61,658 nt of DNA from Alphaproteobacteria bacterium (lineage in GTDB: Bacteria > Pseudomonadota > Alphaproteobacteria > Micavibrionales > Micavibrionaceae), in NCBI GenBank assembly GCA_009929775.1, contig RZZS01000006.1, forward strand, positions 1 through 61,658, read 5' to 3'. Made by a program: the position numbers and the translations under genes. Under the pieces are notes generated by a model. The model did not search any database. It was not told the DNA's origin and saw only the letters and a program-made list of their open reading frames with translations. Shown here piece after piece: positions 1-10,654 of the stretch (the first letter of the stretch is position 1; each line of letters opens with the position of its first letter).

Positions 1-117
1 GCATTTCGATAATCTCCTTGTTTAGACCACAAAAAGATTATCCGCTCGCCTGACCCGCTACCACCCCCCAATCGGGCACTTCACTGTTGAAAGGGCGCCC
101 CAAAAGGAGGGCCGATC

Positions 118-1875
118 ATGGAAAAAGAGGCGAAAAAGGCGGCGTCGCTGCTTGAGGAGGGGCGATCCCTCCTGAGCGCCGGAGGCTGGGACAAGGCGCT
201 TGAGAAATTCGATGCGGCAATCGCGGACGATCCGGGATTTCTGCCCGCCTATTACGCCGCCAGCGACGTATACAACAGCCTCGGATACAAACCGCATGCG
301 CTGAATTACCTCGTCCGGGCCTTCGAGGCGAAACCGGCGGCGCGCGAAACGATCGTGAAATTTATCGAGACCGTGTCGGGACTGTCCTTCCGCGTTCCCG
401 TGCCTTCCTACCGCAAGGTGATCGCTGAAAGCTTCTCGTTCGACAATGTCGATTTCCAGCCTGTGGAGAGCGCGTGGCGCTCGATCCTGCAGAACGACCG
501 CGCGTTCGGACCGGTTTACCGCGCGCTGGCGCACCCGGACGAAGATCGCGCCCGCGCCCAGTTCGACGCATTGCCGTCGAAGAACGCTTTACTCGACCCG
601 ATGTTTCTCGAAGGGCTTTGTCGAATCAGGCTTGCCGATTCCGGTTTCGAGCTATTCCTTTCCCGATTGCGCTGCCTGTTGCTTGAGGACGAAACGCGCG
701 GGGAGACACATACGCTCGGGGACGAACCGCGCACCCGTATCGCGCAGGCGCTAGGACAGGCCTGTTTTTACACGGATTACCTGTTCGATGTCAGTGGGCG
801 GGAGCAGGCGCTTGCAGACGCCTTGCGTGCGAAGGTCGAGAAAGCGCCTGCCGCACCGGACGTTGCTGTCTTGTCCTGTTACGTTCCGCTGCACGAACTG
901 GCGAATGCCGGAACGCTTCTCACGAAGTTCGGGAAGGGCGAGTTGGCCGCGCTCGTCAAGCTTCAGATCGCGGATGTGCGCGAGCGGCATGCGCTGGCCG
1001 AAGACATTCCGGTCCTCACGGAAGTCGAGGATCCCGTCTCGCGCAAGGTTCGCGCGCAGTACGAGGAATCGCCCTATCCGAAGTGGCTTGCTCTCTCTCA
1101 TCGCGGCCATGTCGAGGCACGGGAGGGGTTCCTGCTGGATGGCGCGCCGAAGATTCTTGTGGCCGGTTGCGGAACGGGCCGGGAGGCTTGCGATCTGGCT
1201 GCGGCATTTCCGAATGCCGAGGTTCTGGCGGTCGATCTGAGCGTCGCAAGCCTTGCGTACGCGACGCACCGGGCGAAAAAATTCGGCCTGACAAATGTAC
1301 GGTTCGCGCAGGCCGACATTCTCGGCCTCGGCGCTCTGGACGAGCGGTTTGACTTCATCGCCGCCTCGGGCGTCCTGCACCATATGGACGCGCCGCTCAA
1401 AGGCTGGGAGGTTTTGACCTCGCTGCTGAAGGAAGGCGGCAGGATGCGGATCGGCCTCTACAGCGAACACGCCCGGCGATTCGTCGTCGAGGCCCGCAAA
1501 GCTATCGCCGCGAGGGACTATAAGCCGGATAGCGAAGGAATTCGCCGCTTTCGGCACGATGCGCCGAAGCACCTGAAGAAAAAGCACTACAAGACCCTCG
1601 TGGAGGCGCGCGACTACTACTCGCTCCCCGAATGCCGCGACCTGCTGTTCCACGAACAGGAGCACCGTTTTACGATTCCGCAGATCCGGCAGGCCTTGCA
1701 GACACGGGGCCTGACGTTCGAAGGTTTTCAGGTGGGTGGCGCTACCGCGCGAAAATACCGAAAAAAATTTCGCAAGGACCCGGCCATGACCGAGCTCGAC
1801 AACTGGGCGAAATTTGAAAAGAAAAACCCGCAGACGTTTGTGGCGATGTATCAGTTCTGGTGCAAAAAGAGTTGA
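118..1875 (+). CDS. TPR-containing SAM-dependent methyltransferase
   Basis: The 585-residue protein begins with TPR-like helix pairs (about residues 1-75, with a DKALEKFDAAIADDPGFLPAY-type pattern). It ends with a class I SAM-dependent methyltransferase domain: motif I VAGCGTGRE near residues 345-355, an acidic loop AVDLS, and ASGVLHHMDAP near 416. An AGGAGG lies 7-12 bases before the ATG and fixes the start. The substrate cannot be read from the sequence. The family contains soluble proteins that methylate small molecules or protein partners, and the TPR part suggests a protein partner. It is a single gene, convergent with mlaF. Confidence 0.85.
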   Translation: MEKEAKKAASLLEEGRSLLSAGGWDKALEKFDAAIADDPGFLPAYYAASDVYNSLGYKPHALNYLVRAFEAKPAARETIVKFIETVSGLSFRVPVPSYRKVIAESFSFDNVDFQPVESAWRSILQNDRAFGPVYRALAHPDEDRARAQFDALPSKNALLDPMFLEGLCRIRLADSGFELFLSRLRCLLLEDETRGETHTLGDEPRTRIAQALGQACFYTDYLFDVSGREQALADALRAKVEKAPAAPDVAVLSCYVPLHELANAGTLLTKFGKGELAALVKLQIADVRERHALAEDIPVLTEVEDPVSRKVRAQYEESPYPKWLALSHRGHVEAREGFLLDGAPKILVAGCGTGREACDLAAAFPNAEVLAVDLSVASLAYATHRAKKFGLTNVRFAQADILGLGALDERFDFIAASGVLHHMDAPLKGWEVLTSLLKEGGRMRIGLYSEHARRFVVEARKAIAARDYKPDSEGIRRFRHDAPKHLKKKHYKTLVEARDYYSLPECRDLLFHEQEHRFTIPQIRQALQTRGLTFEGFQVGGATARKYRKKFRKDPAMTELDNWAKFEKKNPQTFVAMYQFWCKKS

Positions 1876-1910
1876 GCGCGTGGTAGTGAAATCAAACGTT
1901 CTTGCGTGTC

Positions 1911-2747
1911 TCAGCCGCGCTTTAGATCGTCCGTAATCGGCCCCACGGCGCGACCGTGGATGAACTGGTCGACATAGTCGTTGTCGGGACTGTCGAGGTC
2001 CTGTACATGGCCGTGCCAGATGATGCGGCCCTGATAGATCATGGCGACCTTGTCGGCGATTTTGCGGGCACTCGCCATGTCGTGGGTGATGGACAGAGCC
2101 GTCGCGCCGAGGTCCCGCACGCATTCGACGATCAGATCATTGATGACATCGGCCATGATCGGGTCGAGGCCGGTGGTCGGTTCGTCGAAGAAGATGATCT
2201 CGGGATTGGCGGCAATAGCGCGCGCGAGGCCCACCCGCTTTTGCATCCCGCCGGAGATTTCCGCCGGATACAGTTCGCCGTGCTCAGGTTTGAGGCCGAC
2301 CGCCTTGAGTTTTTCGACGGCGATGTCTTTCGCCTGCCTGCGATCCATGCGCCGTCCCTGAATCAGGCCGAAGGCGACGTTTTCCCACACCTTTAACGAG
2401 TCAAACAGAGCCGCGCCCTGAAACAGCATGCCGAATTTCTTCATGACCTCGTCGCGGCCCTTCGTGTCGAGCCCGACCGTCTCGCGTCCGTCGACAAGAA
2501 TCGAACCTTCTTCCGGATAAATCAGGCCAAGAATGCATTTAAGCATCACCGATTTGCCTGATCCCGATCCGCCGATGACGACGAGGGATTCGCCTGCCTT
2601 GATCTGCAAATCGACACCATTCAGTACATGGTTGCCGCCAAAGGCTTTCCGGACACCGGAAAGCTGCATCTTGCAGGGCTTAAGCTCTGAGCAACGCGTC
2701 GCGTCTTCGCCGACTGTGACCGGTTGTGCAGGATTTGCCCCGCTCAT
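1911..2747 (-). CDS. mlaF: MlaF-like ABC transporter ATP-binding protein
   Basis: Cytoplasmic ATPase of the Mla-type ABC importer that moves phospholipids between the outer and inner membranes. The 278 residues show Walker A GGSGSGKS (59-66), an ISGGMQKR signature (about 164-171), Walker B IIFFDEPTTGLDP (about 184-195) and a switch His in SITHD. The start overlaps the mlaE stop by four bases (ATGA), so the two are translationally coupled. The substrate-binding MlaD is not next to it here. The first 25 or so residues precede the ABC core and look variable. Confidence 0.92.
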   Translation of the reverse strand: MSGANPAQPVTVGEDATRCSELKPCKMQLSGVRKAFGGNHVLNGVDLQIKAGESLVVIGGSGSGKSVMLKCILGLIYPEEGSILVDGRETVGLDTKGRDEVMKKFGMLFQGAALFDSLKVWENVAFGLIQGRRMDRRQAKDIAVEKLKAVGLKPEHGELYPAEISGGMQKRVGLARAIAANPEIIFFDEPTTGLDPIMADVINDLIVECVRDLGATALSITHDMASARKIADKVAMIYQGRIIWHGHVQDLDSPDNDYVDQFIHGRAVGPITDDLKRG

Positions 2748-3598
2748 GAGAAAAAGACCTGCGTAAGGATGTAGTTGAATATCAGGATCAGGATCGAGGC
2801 CGTTACGACTGCGTTTGTTGTCGCCGTGCCGACCCCTTGTGCGCCGCGCTGCGAATAGTAACCGTGGTAGCAGCCCATCAGTGCGACGATGAGCCCGAAG
2901 ACGGCGGCTTTGATAAGACCTGAAATCACGTCGATTGGCTCAAGCATGCTCCATGTCTGGGACAGGTAGGTGCCGGGACTGAAATCAAGGCTGTAGATCG
3001 CCACGACATAGCCGCCGAACACGCCGATGATGTCGGCGACCAACACCAGCGCCGGAAGCATGACTGTTCCGGCGATAAGGCGCGGAGCGATCAGGTATTT
3101 GAACGGATTGACTGACAGCGTCGATAGAGCGTCGATCTGCTCGGTGACACGCATCGTGCCAATCTCGGCGGCAATCGAGGCCCCGATCCTTCCCGCGACC
3201 ATCAGACCGGCGAGCACCGGCGCCAGTTCGCGCGTGACGGACAGAACGACGACGCCTGCAATAGCGCTTTCGGCGTTGAACCGGGTGAAACCGGTGTAAC
3301 TCTGGAGCGCGAGCACCATGCCGGTGAACAGCGCCGTCATGCCGACCACCGGTAGCGAATAGTAACCAATGTCGATGAGTTGGCGCAGGATCAGCCGAAA
3401 ATAGATCGGCGGCATGAAGGAATGAACAATCGCGCGCAGGATGAAATAGGTCAGCGAACCGACGCCGTTGAACAGGCGGACGATTGTCTTCCCGATGGAC
3501 TCGCACGTGTCGAGAAGGTACTCGAGAGCTTCCCGGAGCTTTGCCTGAAAGCCGTTGTGTTTTGTCCCGTCAACCGGTTGTTCCGAAGAAGAGTCCAT
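2744..3598 (-). CDS. mlaE: MlaE-like ABC transporter permease
   Basis: Inner-membrane permease of the phospholipid ABC transporter, 284 residues, MlaE/DUF140 family. After an amphipathic N-terminus it has several hydrophobic segments (around LPVVGMTALFTGMVLAL, VLAGLMVAGRIGASIAAE, and ILILIFNYILTQVFFS at the end). The conserved RIGASIAAEIGTMRVTEQIDAL region contacts the ATPase in this family. It lies 67 bases after alr and overlaps mlaF by four bases. The order alr-mlaE-mlaF is frequent in alphaproteobacteria. Confidence 0.92.
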   Translation of the reverse strand: MDSSSEQPVDGTKHNGFQAKLREALEYLLDTCESIGKTIVRLFNGVGSLTYFILRAIVHSFMPPIYFRLILRQLIDIGYYSLPVVGMTALFTGMVLALQSYTGFTRFNAESAIAGVVVLSVTRELAPVLAGLMVAGRIGASIAAEIGTMRVTEQIDALSTLSVNPFKYLIAPRLIAGTVMLPALVLVADIIGVFGGYVVAIYSLDFSPGTYLSQTWSMLEPIDVISGLIKAAVFGLIVALMGCYHGYYSQRGAQGVGTATTNAVVTASILILIFNYILTQVFFS

Positions 3599-3665
3599 GC
3601 CTGTGATATGCCGTCTGCTTTAGACCAGCTCCCTTTTTACAGTTTTCGATCCGGAAAGAAAACAC

Positions 3666-4745
3666 TCAAGAGTTATACACTCGCTGATATCTACCGCCAA
3701 AATTCGTAAGGATTTCATAGGAGATCGTTCCCGCGTCCTGCGCAAGGTCGTCGACTCCCTGATGAAGGCCGAGCACTTCGACCATGTCGCCTTCCCGCGG
3801 CCTGGTGTCGGCATCCGTAATGTCGATGCTCGTAAGGTCCATCGAAACGCGGCCGAGGACCGGGCATGGCTTTCCTTGCCAGTACAGTTTTGCATGCCCG
3901 CCCGCCGATCGGAGGAAGCCGTCGGCGTAGCCGATGGCAACGGTTGCTGTAACGCGGTCTGTGGGGAAAGTGTATGTCGCTCCGTAACCGATCGTCTCGC
4001 CTTCTTTTACCTCCCTGATCTGCAGGACGCGGGCTTCGAGGAACGCGACCGGCCGCATGGGGTTTTCAGGCAAACCCGGATTGCCGCCGTATAGCGCGAT
4101 TCCGGGCCGGGCGAGGTCGAGCGCGTAGGCCGGGTCCCGCAAGAGCCCCGCCGAATTGGCAAGGCTTCGGCGAGCGTCCGGGAAGGCCGCCGCCAGTTCT
4201 GTGAATCTCGCGTACTGCGTGGCAGTCTGCCCGCCATCGGGATAGTCGTCTGCGCTCGCAAAGTGACTCATGACGAGCGGGACGGGAAGCCGATCCCGAA
4301 GCTCCCTCTCATTAAAAAAAACGCCCAGGTCGTCAGCGGAGAATCCAAGCCGGTTCATGCCCGTGTCCATGTGCAAAAAGGCCGCGCCTCTTGCTTCTGC
4401 GGCCCACCGCCTCGCCGCCTCCAGCGAATTGATGACAGGTGTCAGAAGCGCTTGGACAAAAACATGTTCGGTTTTCGGTGGCGCACCGCCCAGAACGGCG
4501 ATTGTAATGTTCTTGCCCGGCAGGACGTCTCGCAGCGCCAGCCCTTCCTGAAGGGTCGCGACAAAAAACGTCCGGCAGCCGAGCGCTTCCAGGGTCCGTG
4601 AAACCGGAGCGAAGCCGGTTCCGTAGGCATTGGCCTTCACGACACCGGCGACCTCGCATCGGTGCCCGGCCCGCTCTTGCAGCAGGCGGTAATTGGCGGC
4701 AAGAGCGCCGAGATCCACACTCAGGATTCCGGGGGGTGTGCGCAT
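3666..4745 (-). CDS. alr: Alanine racemase
   Basis: PLP enzyme that makes D-alanine for peptidoglycan. The PLP lysine sits in VVKANAYG (residue 37 from this start) and the catalytic tyrosine in the GYGATYTF motif. The SHFASAD, NSAG and DLARPGIALYG motifs are also present. The reading frame allows an ATG at 4763 (six residues longer), but AGGAG lies 10 bases before the ATG at 4745 and nothing similar precedes the first one, so the shorter start is preferred. Probably transcribed with mlaE-mlaF. Confidence 0.92.
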   Translation of the reverse strand: MRTPPGILSVDLGALAANYRLLQERAGHRCEVAGVVKANAYGTGFAPVSRTLEALGCRTFFVATLQEGLALRDVLPGKNITIAVLGGAPPKTEHVFVQALLTPVINSLEAARRWAAEARGAAFLHMDTGMNRLGFSADDLGVFFNERELRDRLPVPLVMSHFASADDYPDGGQTATQYARFTELAAAFPDARRSLANSAGLLRDPAYALDLARPGIALYGGNPGLPENPMRPVAFLEARVLQIREVKEGETIGYGATYTFPTDRVTATVAIGYADGFLRSAGGHAKLYWQGKPCPVLGRVSMDLTSIDITDADTRPREGDMVEVLGLHQGVDDLAQDAGTISYEILTNFGGRYQRVYNS

Positions 4746-4829
4746 GGAAGCGATGCTCCTCATTTCGGGTTAGAAACCTGTTAATCTCTTTTGTATTAAT
4801 ATGAGCACTTTGTTGTACAATAATAACTG

Positions 4830-5594
4830 ATGATGGATTCCCGAAAATACCATTCCGAACGAGGCTCGTCGCGCATACTTGCGTTCATTTCGGCGATCCT
4901 TTTCATGATGCTCGCCTGGGTCGTGACGCACGATTACGACCCGAACGCACGGGATAAGCGGAGCCTGCCCGAATACGTCAAGATTGCCTCGTCCGAGATC
5001 GCGCAATATGCCTTGAGTCTCCAAACAACCCTAATGCGCCAGCGTGCCGTAAAACTCAACGACATCTCGCAGCTCAGCTTCGAAAACAGTCATGTTGAAG
5101 GCTATGAAAACCCATCGTGCCATTACGCCGACTGTCAGATTTTTCACCCTGACGGCGGGGCAGGCACATACCGGATTCCCGACGAAGACTGGCTTGACGA
5201 GACTCACGAGGAGCAGCCGGGTCACGGCGAGTGGATTTTCCCTTCGAATGTCTGTGTAAAGGACCTTCCCGATATGAGCTTCCAGCCCTGCCACCTTGAT
5301 AATGTGAGCAACGAGGAGGTCGTTATGCTGCTGCCTTACGTGCACGACAGCATCTGCAAGGGTATCAATATCAGTCTTGGCCTCCAAAAAGGAAATGAAA
5401 AACTCCCGGTCAACGAGGGCTGCGTTTACGATATGGACAACAGGTTCAAGGGGTACTTCACGGACGGTCACATGATCGCAAGCCGCCAGGGCACGTTTTC
5501 GAACAAGATATTCGGCTGCGTGCATGTAAGCGCCCTCGACTGCATCGGCCAGCCGGACCACAATGTTTTCTTCTTCGTTCTGCAGCCGCAATAG
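4830..5594 (+). CDS. Pilin-like membrane-anchored protein, unknown function
   Basis: The 254-residue protein has one N-terminal hydrophobic helix (about 16-33, ILAFISAILFMMLAWVV) and a cysteine-rich exported domain. No GFTLxE prepilin site is visible. It resembles the protein at 49113-49850: both share the anchor, a helix ending near residue 75, an IFHPxGG motif (residues about 106-112), a later C-xx-IN segment (SICKGIN) and a hydrophobic C-terminal strand (NVFFFVLQ). It sits between dnaB and alr on the opposite strand. A TACAAT element lies only about 9 bases before the first ATG, so the mRNA may be nearly leaderless. A second ATG follows at 4833. Confidence 0.75.
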   Translation: MMDSRKYHSERGSSRILAFISAILFMMLAWVVTHDYDPNARDKRSLPEYVKIASSEIAQYALSLQTTLMRQRAVKLNDISQLSFENSHVEGYENPSCHYADCQIFHPDGGAGTYRIPDEDWLDETHEEQPGHGEWIFPSNVCVKDLPDMSFQPCHLDNVSNEEVVMLLPYVHDSICKGINISLGLQKGNEKLPVNEGCVYDMDNRFKGYFTDGHMIASRQGTFSNKIFGCVHVSALDCIGQPDHNVFFFVLQPQ

Positions 5595-5600
5595 AAACGG

Positions 5601-7085
5601 CTAATCGTTCGAGTAGCTGCCGTAATTGCGGTCAAGGTCGGCGAAGCGCGTGTAGTTGCCGTCGAAGAACAGCGGAACCGTGCCGATCGGACCGTGGCGC
5701 TGCTTGGCGACGATCACCTCGGCGACGTTGTGGGCGCGGTCCATTTTTTCCTGCCACTTCGCGAACTTGTCGGTGTCCTCGATATCGGGCTGGGAGCGCG
5801 AGAGATAATATTCTTCGCGGTAGATGAACATCACCACGTCGGCGTCCTGTTCGATCGAGCCCGATTCCCGCAGGTCCGACAGTTGCGGACGCTTGTCCTC
5901 GCGCTGTTCGACCGCGCGCGAGAGCTGGGAAAGCGCGATGACGGGAATTTCCAGCTCCTTGGCGATGGCTTTGAGTCCGCGCGTGATTTCCGAGATTTCC
6001 AGCACGCGGTTCGTTTCGGACTGGCGCGAGCCGGTCCCCTGCAAGAGTTGCAGATAGTCGACGACCAGAAGGCCCAGCCCGTGCTGGCGCTTGAGCCGCC
6101 GCGCCCGCGAGCGCACCGCGCCGATGGACAGCGCGGGCGTGTCGTCGATGTAAAGCGGCACCTGGCTGAGTTTTTGCGAGGCCTTGACGAAATTGTGAAA
6201 GTCGCTTTCCTGAATGTTCCCCTTGCGCAGCGCGTCGCCCGAGATGTTCGACTGGTCGGCCAGAATCCGCATGGCGAGCTGGTCCGAAGACATTTCGAGC
6301 GAGAAGAACGCCGTAATCGCTCCTTCCTTGCCACTGGTTTCCTGATTGAGCTTGGCCGCATTGAAAGCGATATTTACGGCCAGCGCCGTTTTTCCCATCG
6401 AGGGGCGCGCCGCGAGGATCAGCAAATCCGAATTGTGCAACCCGCCGAGCTTCTGGTCGAGGTCGCGCAAACCCGTCGAGACGCCCGAAACCGCACCTTC
6501 CGATTTGTAGGCTTTTTCGGCCATCTCTATGGCGGCGAGCACCGAATCGCGCAGCGTCACGAAGCCCGAGCGCGTCTCGCCCGATTCGGCGAGGCTATAA
6601 AGCTCCTTCTCCGCCTTCTCGATGACGTTGTGCGCGTCGCCGTCGAGATGCTGGGAAAACGAATCGTTCACAACGTCCTCGCCGAAGCTGATGAGCTGGC
6701 GGCGCAGGTGGAGGTCGTAGATCGTACGGGCGTAATCCGCGGTATTGATGACCGTGACGACGCTCGCGGCCAGATCGGCGAGATATTCCGCCCCGCCGAC
6801 ATGGGCAAGGTCGGCGTCCTGCTCAAAATAACCTTTCAATGTCACGGGCGAGGCCGTCTGGCCCCGGTCGGTCAGCTTGACGATGGCGGCATAGATGCGC
6901 TGGTGCGCGGGCGCGAAAAAATGCTCGGGCTTAAGGATATCGCCGACCTTCTCAAGCGCGCGGTTGTCGATCATCACCGCCCCGAGCAAACCCTGCTCCG
7001 CCTCCAGGTTATGGGGGAGCATCCGGTAACCCGGACCGTCACTCTCGCCGCGCGGCAGCGATTCGATTTTGGCTTGCGTCGTCAT
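5601..7085 (-). CDS. dnaB: Replicative DNA helicase DnaB
   Basis: Hexameric helicase that unwinds DNA at the replication fork. The 494 residues comprise the N-terminal DnaG-interacting domain (PHNLEAEQGLLGAVM near 24-38) and a RecA-like C-terminal ATPase with Walker A ARPSMGKTAL (about 225-234) and Walker B LLVVDYLQLL. The DLRESGSIEQDADVV and HRPxGT-like KQRHGPIGTVPLFFD motifs are typical. No intein is present. The gene is intact and of standard length. It ends six bases from the convergent pilin-like gene. Confidence 0.96.
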   Translation of the reverse strand: MTTQAKIESLPRGESDGPGYRMLPHNLEAEQGLLGAVMIDNRALEKVGDILKPEHFFAPAHQRIYAAIVKLTDRGQTASPVTLKGYFEQDADLAHVGGAEYLADLAASVVTVINTADYARTIYDLHLRRQLISFGEDVVNDSFSQHLDGDAHNVIEKAEKELYSLAESGETRSGFVTLRDSVLAAIEMAEKAYKSEGAVSGVSTGLRDLDQKLGGLHNSDLLILAARPSMGKTALAVNIAFNAAKLNQETSGKEGAITAFFSLEMSSDQLAMRILADQSNISGDALRKGNIQESDFHNFVKASQKLSQVPLYIDDTPALSIGAVRSRARRLKRQHGLGLLVVDYLQLLQGTGSRQSETNRVLEISEITRGLKAIAKELEIPVIALSQLSRAVEQREDKRPQLSDLRESGSIEQDADVVMFIYREEYYLSRSQPDIEDTDKFAKWQEKMDRAHNVAEVIVAKQRHGPIGTVPLFFDGNYTRFADLDRNYGSYSND

Positions 7086-7416
7086 GAGGGCAAGCTAGCA
7101 GCCCGCCCTTCGCTTTTGCCAGAGTTTTGACTTCCGGGGGTGTGAATAGCGGGGAGAAGATTTGGGGGGAAGGCGCGAAGGTCCGTCGAGCATGCGGACA
7201 GGCCTTGTCCCGCCAGCCTGTCCCGACCCGCCCCGGGGGGCATGATAAAGCGACTTGTCACGCCGAAGCCGTTGGCGAAGGCGGAAGCGTATCGTGTCCC
7301 CGCAAAGTTGCAGCGCGCTGGCGAATAAAATGTATACGGTCCCCTTTTATATGCTTTAATCTACTACCTACCGGCAGGAGAGCAAGGCATCTTTGATGGT
7401 CTTTCTCCAGCTGTAG
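7086..7416. other. Intergenic region upstream of dnaB, no gene seen
   Basis: No convincing coding frame or ribosome-binding site was found between the dnaB start and the toxin-tail frame. The segment at 7259-7290 carries a short GCCGAAGCCGTTGGCGAAGGC-like imperfect palindrome, and 7328-7345 contains a GTATACGGTCCCC element like those seen in REP-type repeats. The base composition becomes AT-richer from about 7330. Confidence 0.5.
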
Positions 7417-7668
7417 AAAGCTTTATGTTTTGGATCGCGCTGGTTCTACTTTCCAACAAACAAGGGAAATGGTGTGCGTACCGATAACGGCAATCCAAGC
7501 TCTAAGCTTTCTATACAAAGGGTTGATCATGTGATAGTTAGGAGTAATGGCCGAGTTATTGGAAGAAATGGAAACCCAATAAACGGTCCCATCGATAAGA
7601 ATGCCGAGCAAGCGCACATTCCACTTAGTGGGTATGCAAAATGGAAAAAATGGGATTCGCCACAATAA
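7417..7668 (+). pseudogene. Orphan C-terminal tail of a polymorphic toxin
   Basis: An open frame after the stop at 7414-7416 encodes about 83 residues with no ATG or ribosome-binding site. Its segments RTDNGNP, RVDHVIVRSNGRVIGRNG, NPINGPI and AHIPLSGY resemble the C-terminal nuclease-like tails of contact-dependent polymorphic toxins, which often end NGxxVxxxxPEAHIPL. The large delivery part that normally precedes such a tail is absent, so this looks like a decayed remnant. It overlaps the start of the immunity-like gene, the usual toxin-immunity order. The function is inferred by family resemblance only. Confidence 0.55.
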
Positions 7669-8031
7669 AATTCCCCGAAATGCGGGATGAGTTAATTTGG
7701 TATCTTCGGGAGCTGAGCGATCTTGAGTATCAGAAGAAATGTTGGGTGCTTAAAGAATGCCCTGAAAACGTGCAAGATGGCGGTTTCGATTATGTAATAC
7801 ACTTTTTTTGATGATACCGAACTATCGTCAAACCCAGGTGGCTTGATCGGTTATTTGTTACATAACGAAGATGAAGCCCAGGCTGTTGATTCGGTATGTA
7901 AGTCTATTGAAACACTCTTGGATAAGCACGGTTACTCCAGGACGGACGAGGAGTATATATCGCTCCCCGAGTGGAAGAAGGTAGTACAATATGCTGCTCA
8001 CGCGCTCGAGGTATTGCAGCAAAACGGCTAA
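7641..8031 (+). pseudogene. Frameshifted immunity-like protein (SCO4402-like family)
   Basis: The frame from ATG 7641 (or 7650) runs MGFATIKFPEMRDELIWYLRELSD and on to YVIHFF, then meets TGA at 7809-7811 directly after seven Ts (7803-7809). Removing one T restores one continuous protein through DDTELSSNPGGLIGYLLHNEDEAQ to the stop at 8031, about 129 residues. The joined sequence matches the small acidic SCO4402-type family found beside polymorphic toxins. Either the gene is inactivated or the T-run length is a sequence error. It is AT-richer than its neighbours, which suggests transfer. Confidence 0.65.
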
Positions 8032-8084
8032 CCCGTACACCCCGGCGGCAAATCGCGGGAAAGCCGGTGATTGTGTTCAATAAG

Positions 8085-8189
8085 TCAAGCAGCCGGTTGC
8101 CATTTTTGCTGTTTGGCGATGAGGGTGTTGGCGAGGATGATGAGCTTTCGCATGCAGGCGCTTTTGGCGTCGCTTCCTTGTGTTGTCAT
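8085..8189 (-). pseudogene. Possible C-terminal remnant of an IS110-type transposase
   Basis: The minus strand encodes a short tail, ACMRKLIILANTLIAKQQKW, followed by QPAA and a stop at 8085-8087. Tails of the ACMRKLLxxxNAxxx kind close IS110/IS116 transposases. Only about 30 residues remain, and the DEDD catalytic part is missing. It joins the palindromic repeat at 8188. The match rests on a short motif and is tentative. Confidence 0.4.
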
Positions 8190-8277
8190 CTCGACCGACC
8201 GGAGGGAGTGGAGAGATCTTCCCCGGTTGATTGCGGATCAGATCCCTCGTCGCTCCGCTCGCTCGGGAGACAAAAAA
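8188..8277. repeat. Imperfect inverted repeat, about 30-base arms
   Basis: The left arm CTCGACCGACCGGAGGGAGT and the right arm, read on the other strand as CTCCCGAGCGAGCGGAGCGA, align imperfectly and both continue into a GATCT. Sequences of this type are dispersed between genes in many bacteria. A related, more diverged element occurs at about 46250-46345. It lies downstream of feoB and could also help end its transcript. Confidence 0.55.
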
Positions 8278-8298
8278 GGGAGGCTTCACGCCTTTGCG

Positions 8299-10170
<1,872 letters not shown>

Positions 10171-10199
10171 GCCGGGATCTGTCGTGAATTCGTCTCTTA

Positions 10200-10296
10200 C
10201 CCCCACCCGACACTCCCCCGCAGGCGGGGGAGGGCACTGAGGCTCCGCTTCGCTGCAGGCGAAGCTTTAGCCGAATGGGTGGGGGAGTGCGGGACC
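10200..10296. repeat. Palindromic C/G-rich repeat between feoA and feoB
   Basis: The element contains a hairpin CTCCCCCGCAGGCGGGGGAG and outer parts CCCACCCGACACT and GAATGGGTGGGGGAGTG that can pair. Read on the other strand, its end CCCCCACCCATTCGGCTAAA resembles CCCCCACCCGGCTTCAGCTAA at 48332, so both belong to one dispersed family. Its place inside an operon could lower feoB expression relative to feoA. Confidence 0.65.
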
Positions 10297-10317
10297 AAAG
10301 AGAGAAACATTGGGCAA

Positions 10318-10587
10318 CTAGCTGGATTTAACGGTAATCAGCGAGGCTTCCGCGCGGCGGATCGCAAGAACCATCCGGTCGACGCGCACCGCAATCGGGT
10401 CGCGTCCGAACGGACCGGTGTGCAGAATCTCGACTTCCTTGTCTTCCTCGAAACCGATCTGGCGCAGGCGGCGGATCGACAGTTGCGTATTGTCATCGCC
10501 GGTCCCGATGGAAACGATACGGGCGCAGCAGCGCCGACCAAGCTGGGTCAATTGAAAGACCGGATCGTCGCTTTCCAGAAGCGCCAT
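10318..10587 (-). CDS. feoA: FeoA family protein
   Basis: Small SH3-like cytoplasmic protein that supports FeoB. The 89 residues show the family pattern: a first strand near LTQLGRRCCARIVSIG, the central RRLRQIGFEEDKEVEIL (about 39-55) and an end GRDPIAVRVDRMVLAIRRAEA. A GAGGGGTAGG ribosome-binding site lies just before the ATG. It is first in the feoAB unit, with a Fur-like box about 70 bases upstream. Confidence 0.92.
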   Translation of the reverse strand: MALLESDDPVFQLTQLGRRCCARIVSIGTGDDNTQLSIRRLRQIGFEEDKEVEILHTGPFGRDPIAVRVDRMVLAIRRAEASLITVKSS

Positions 10588-10654
10588 TGGATACCTACCC
10601 CTCTAAAGAGCTTTCGAATATACACGGTTCTACATCAGAAAGAAATAAATTGCG

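Noticed and set aside
751..2124. A 457-residue minus-strand frame across the methyltransferase and mlaF end
   Set aside because: Spans two real genes in other frames and has no recognisable domain or ribosome-binding site.
5694..7130. A 478-residue open frame opposite dnaB
   Set aside because: Antisense shadow of dnaB, low-complexity basic and acidic pattern without domains.
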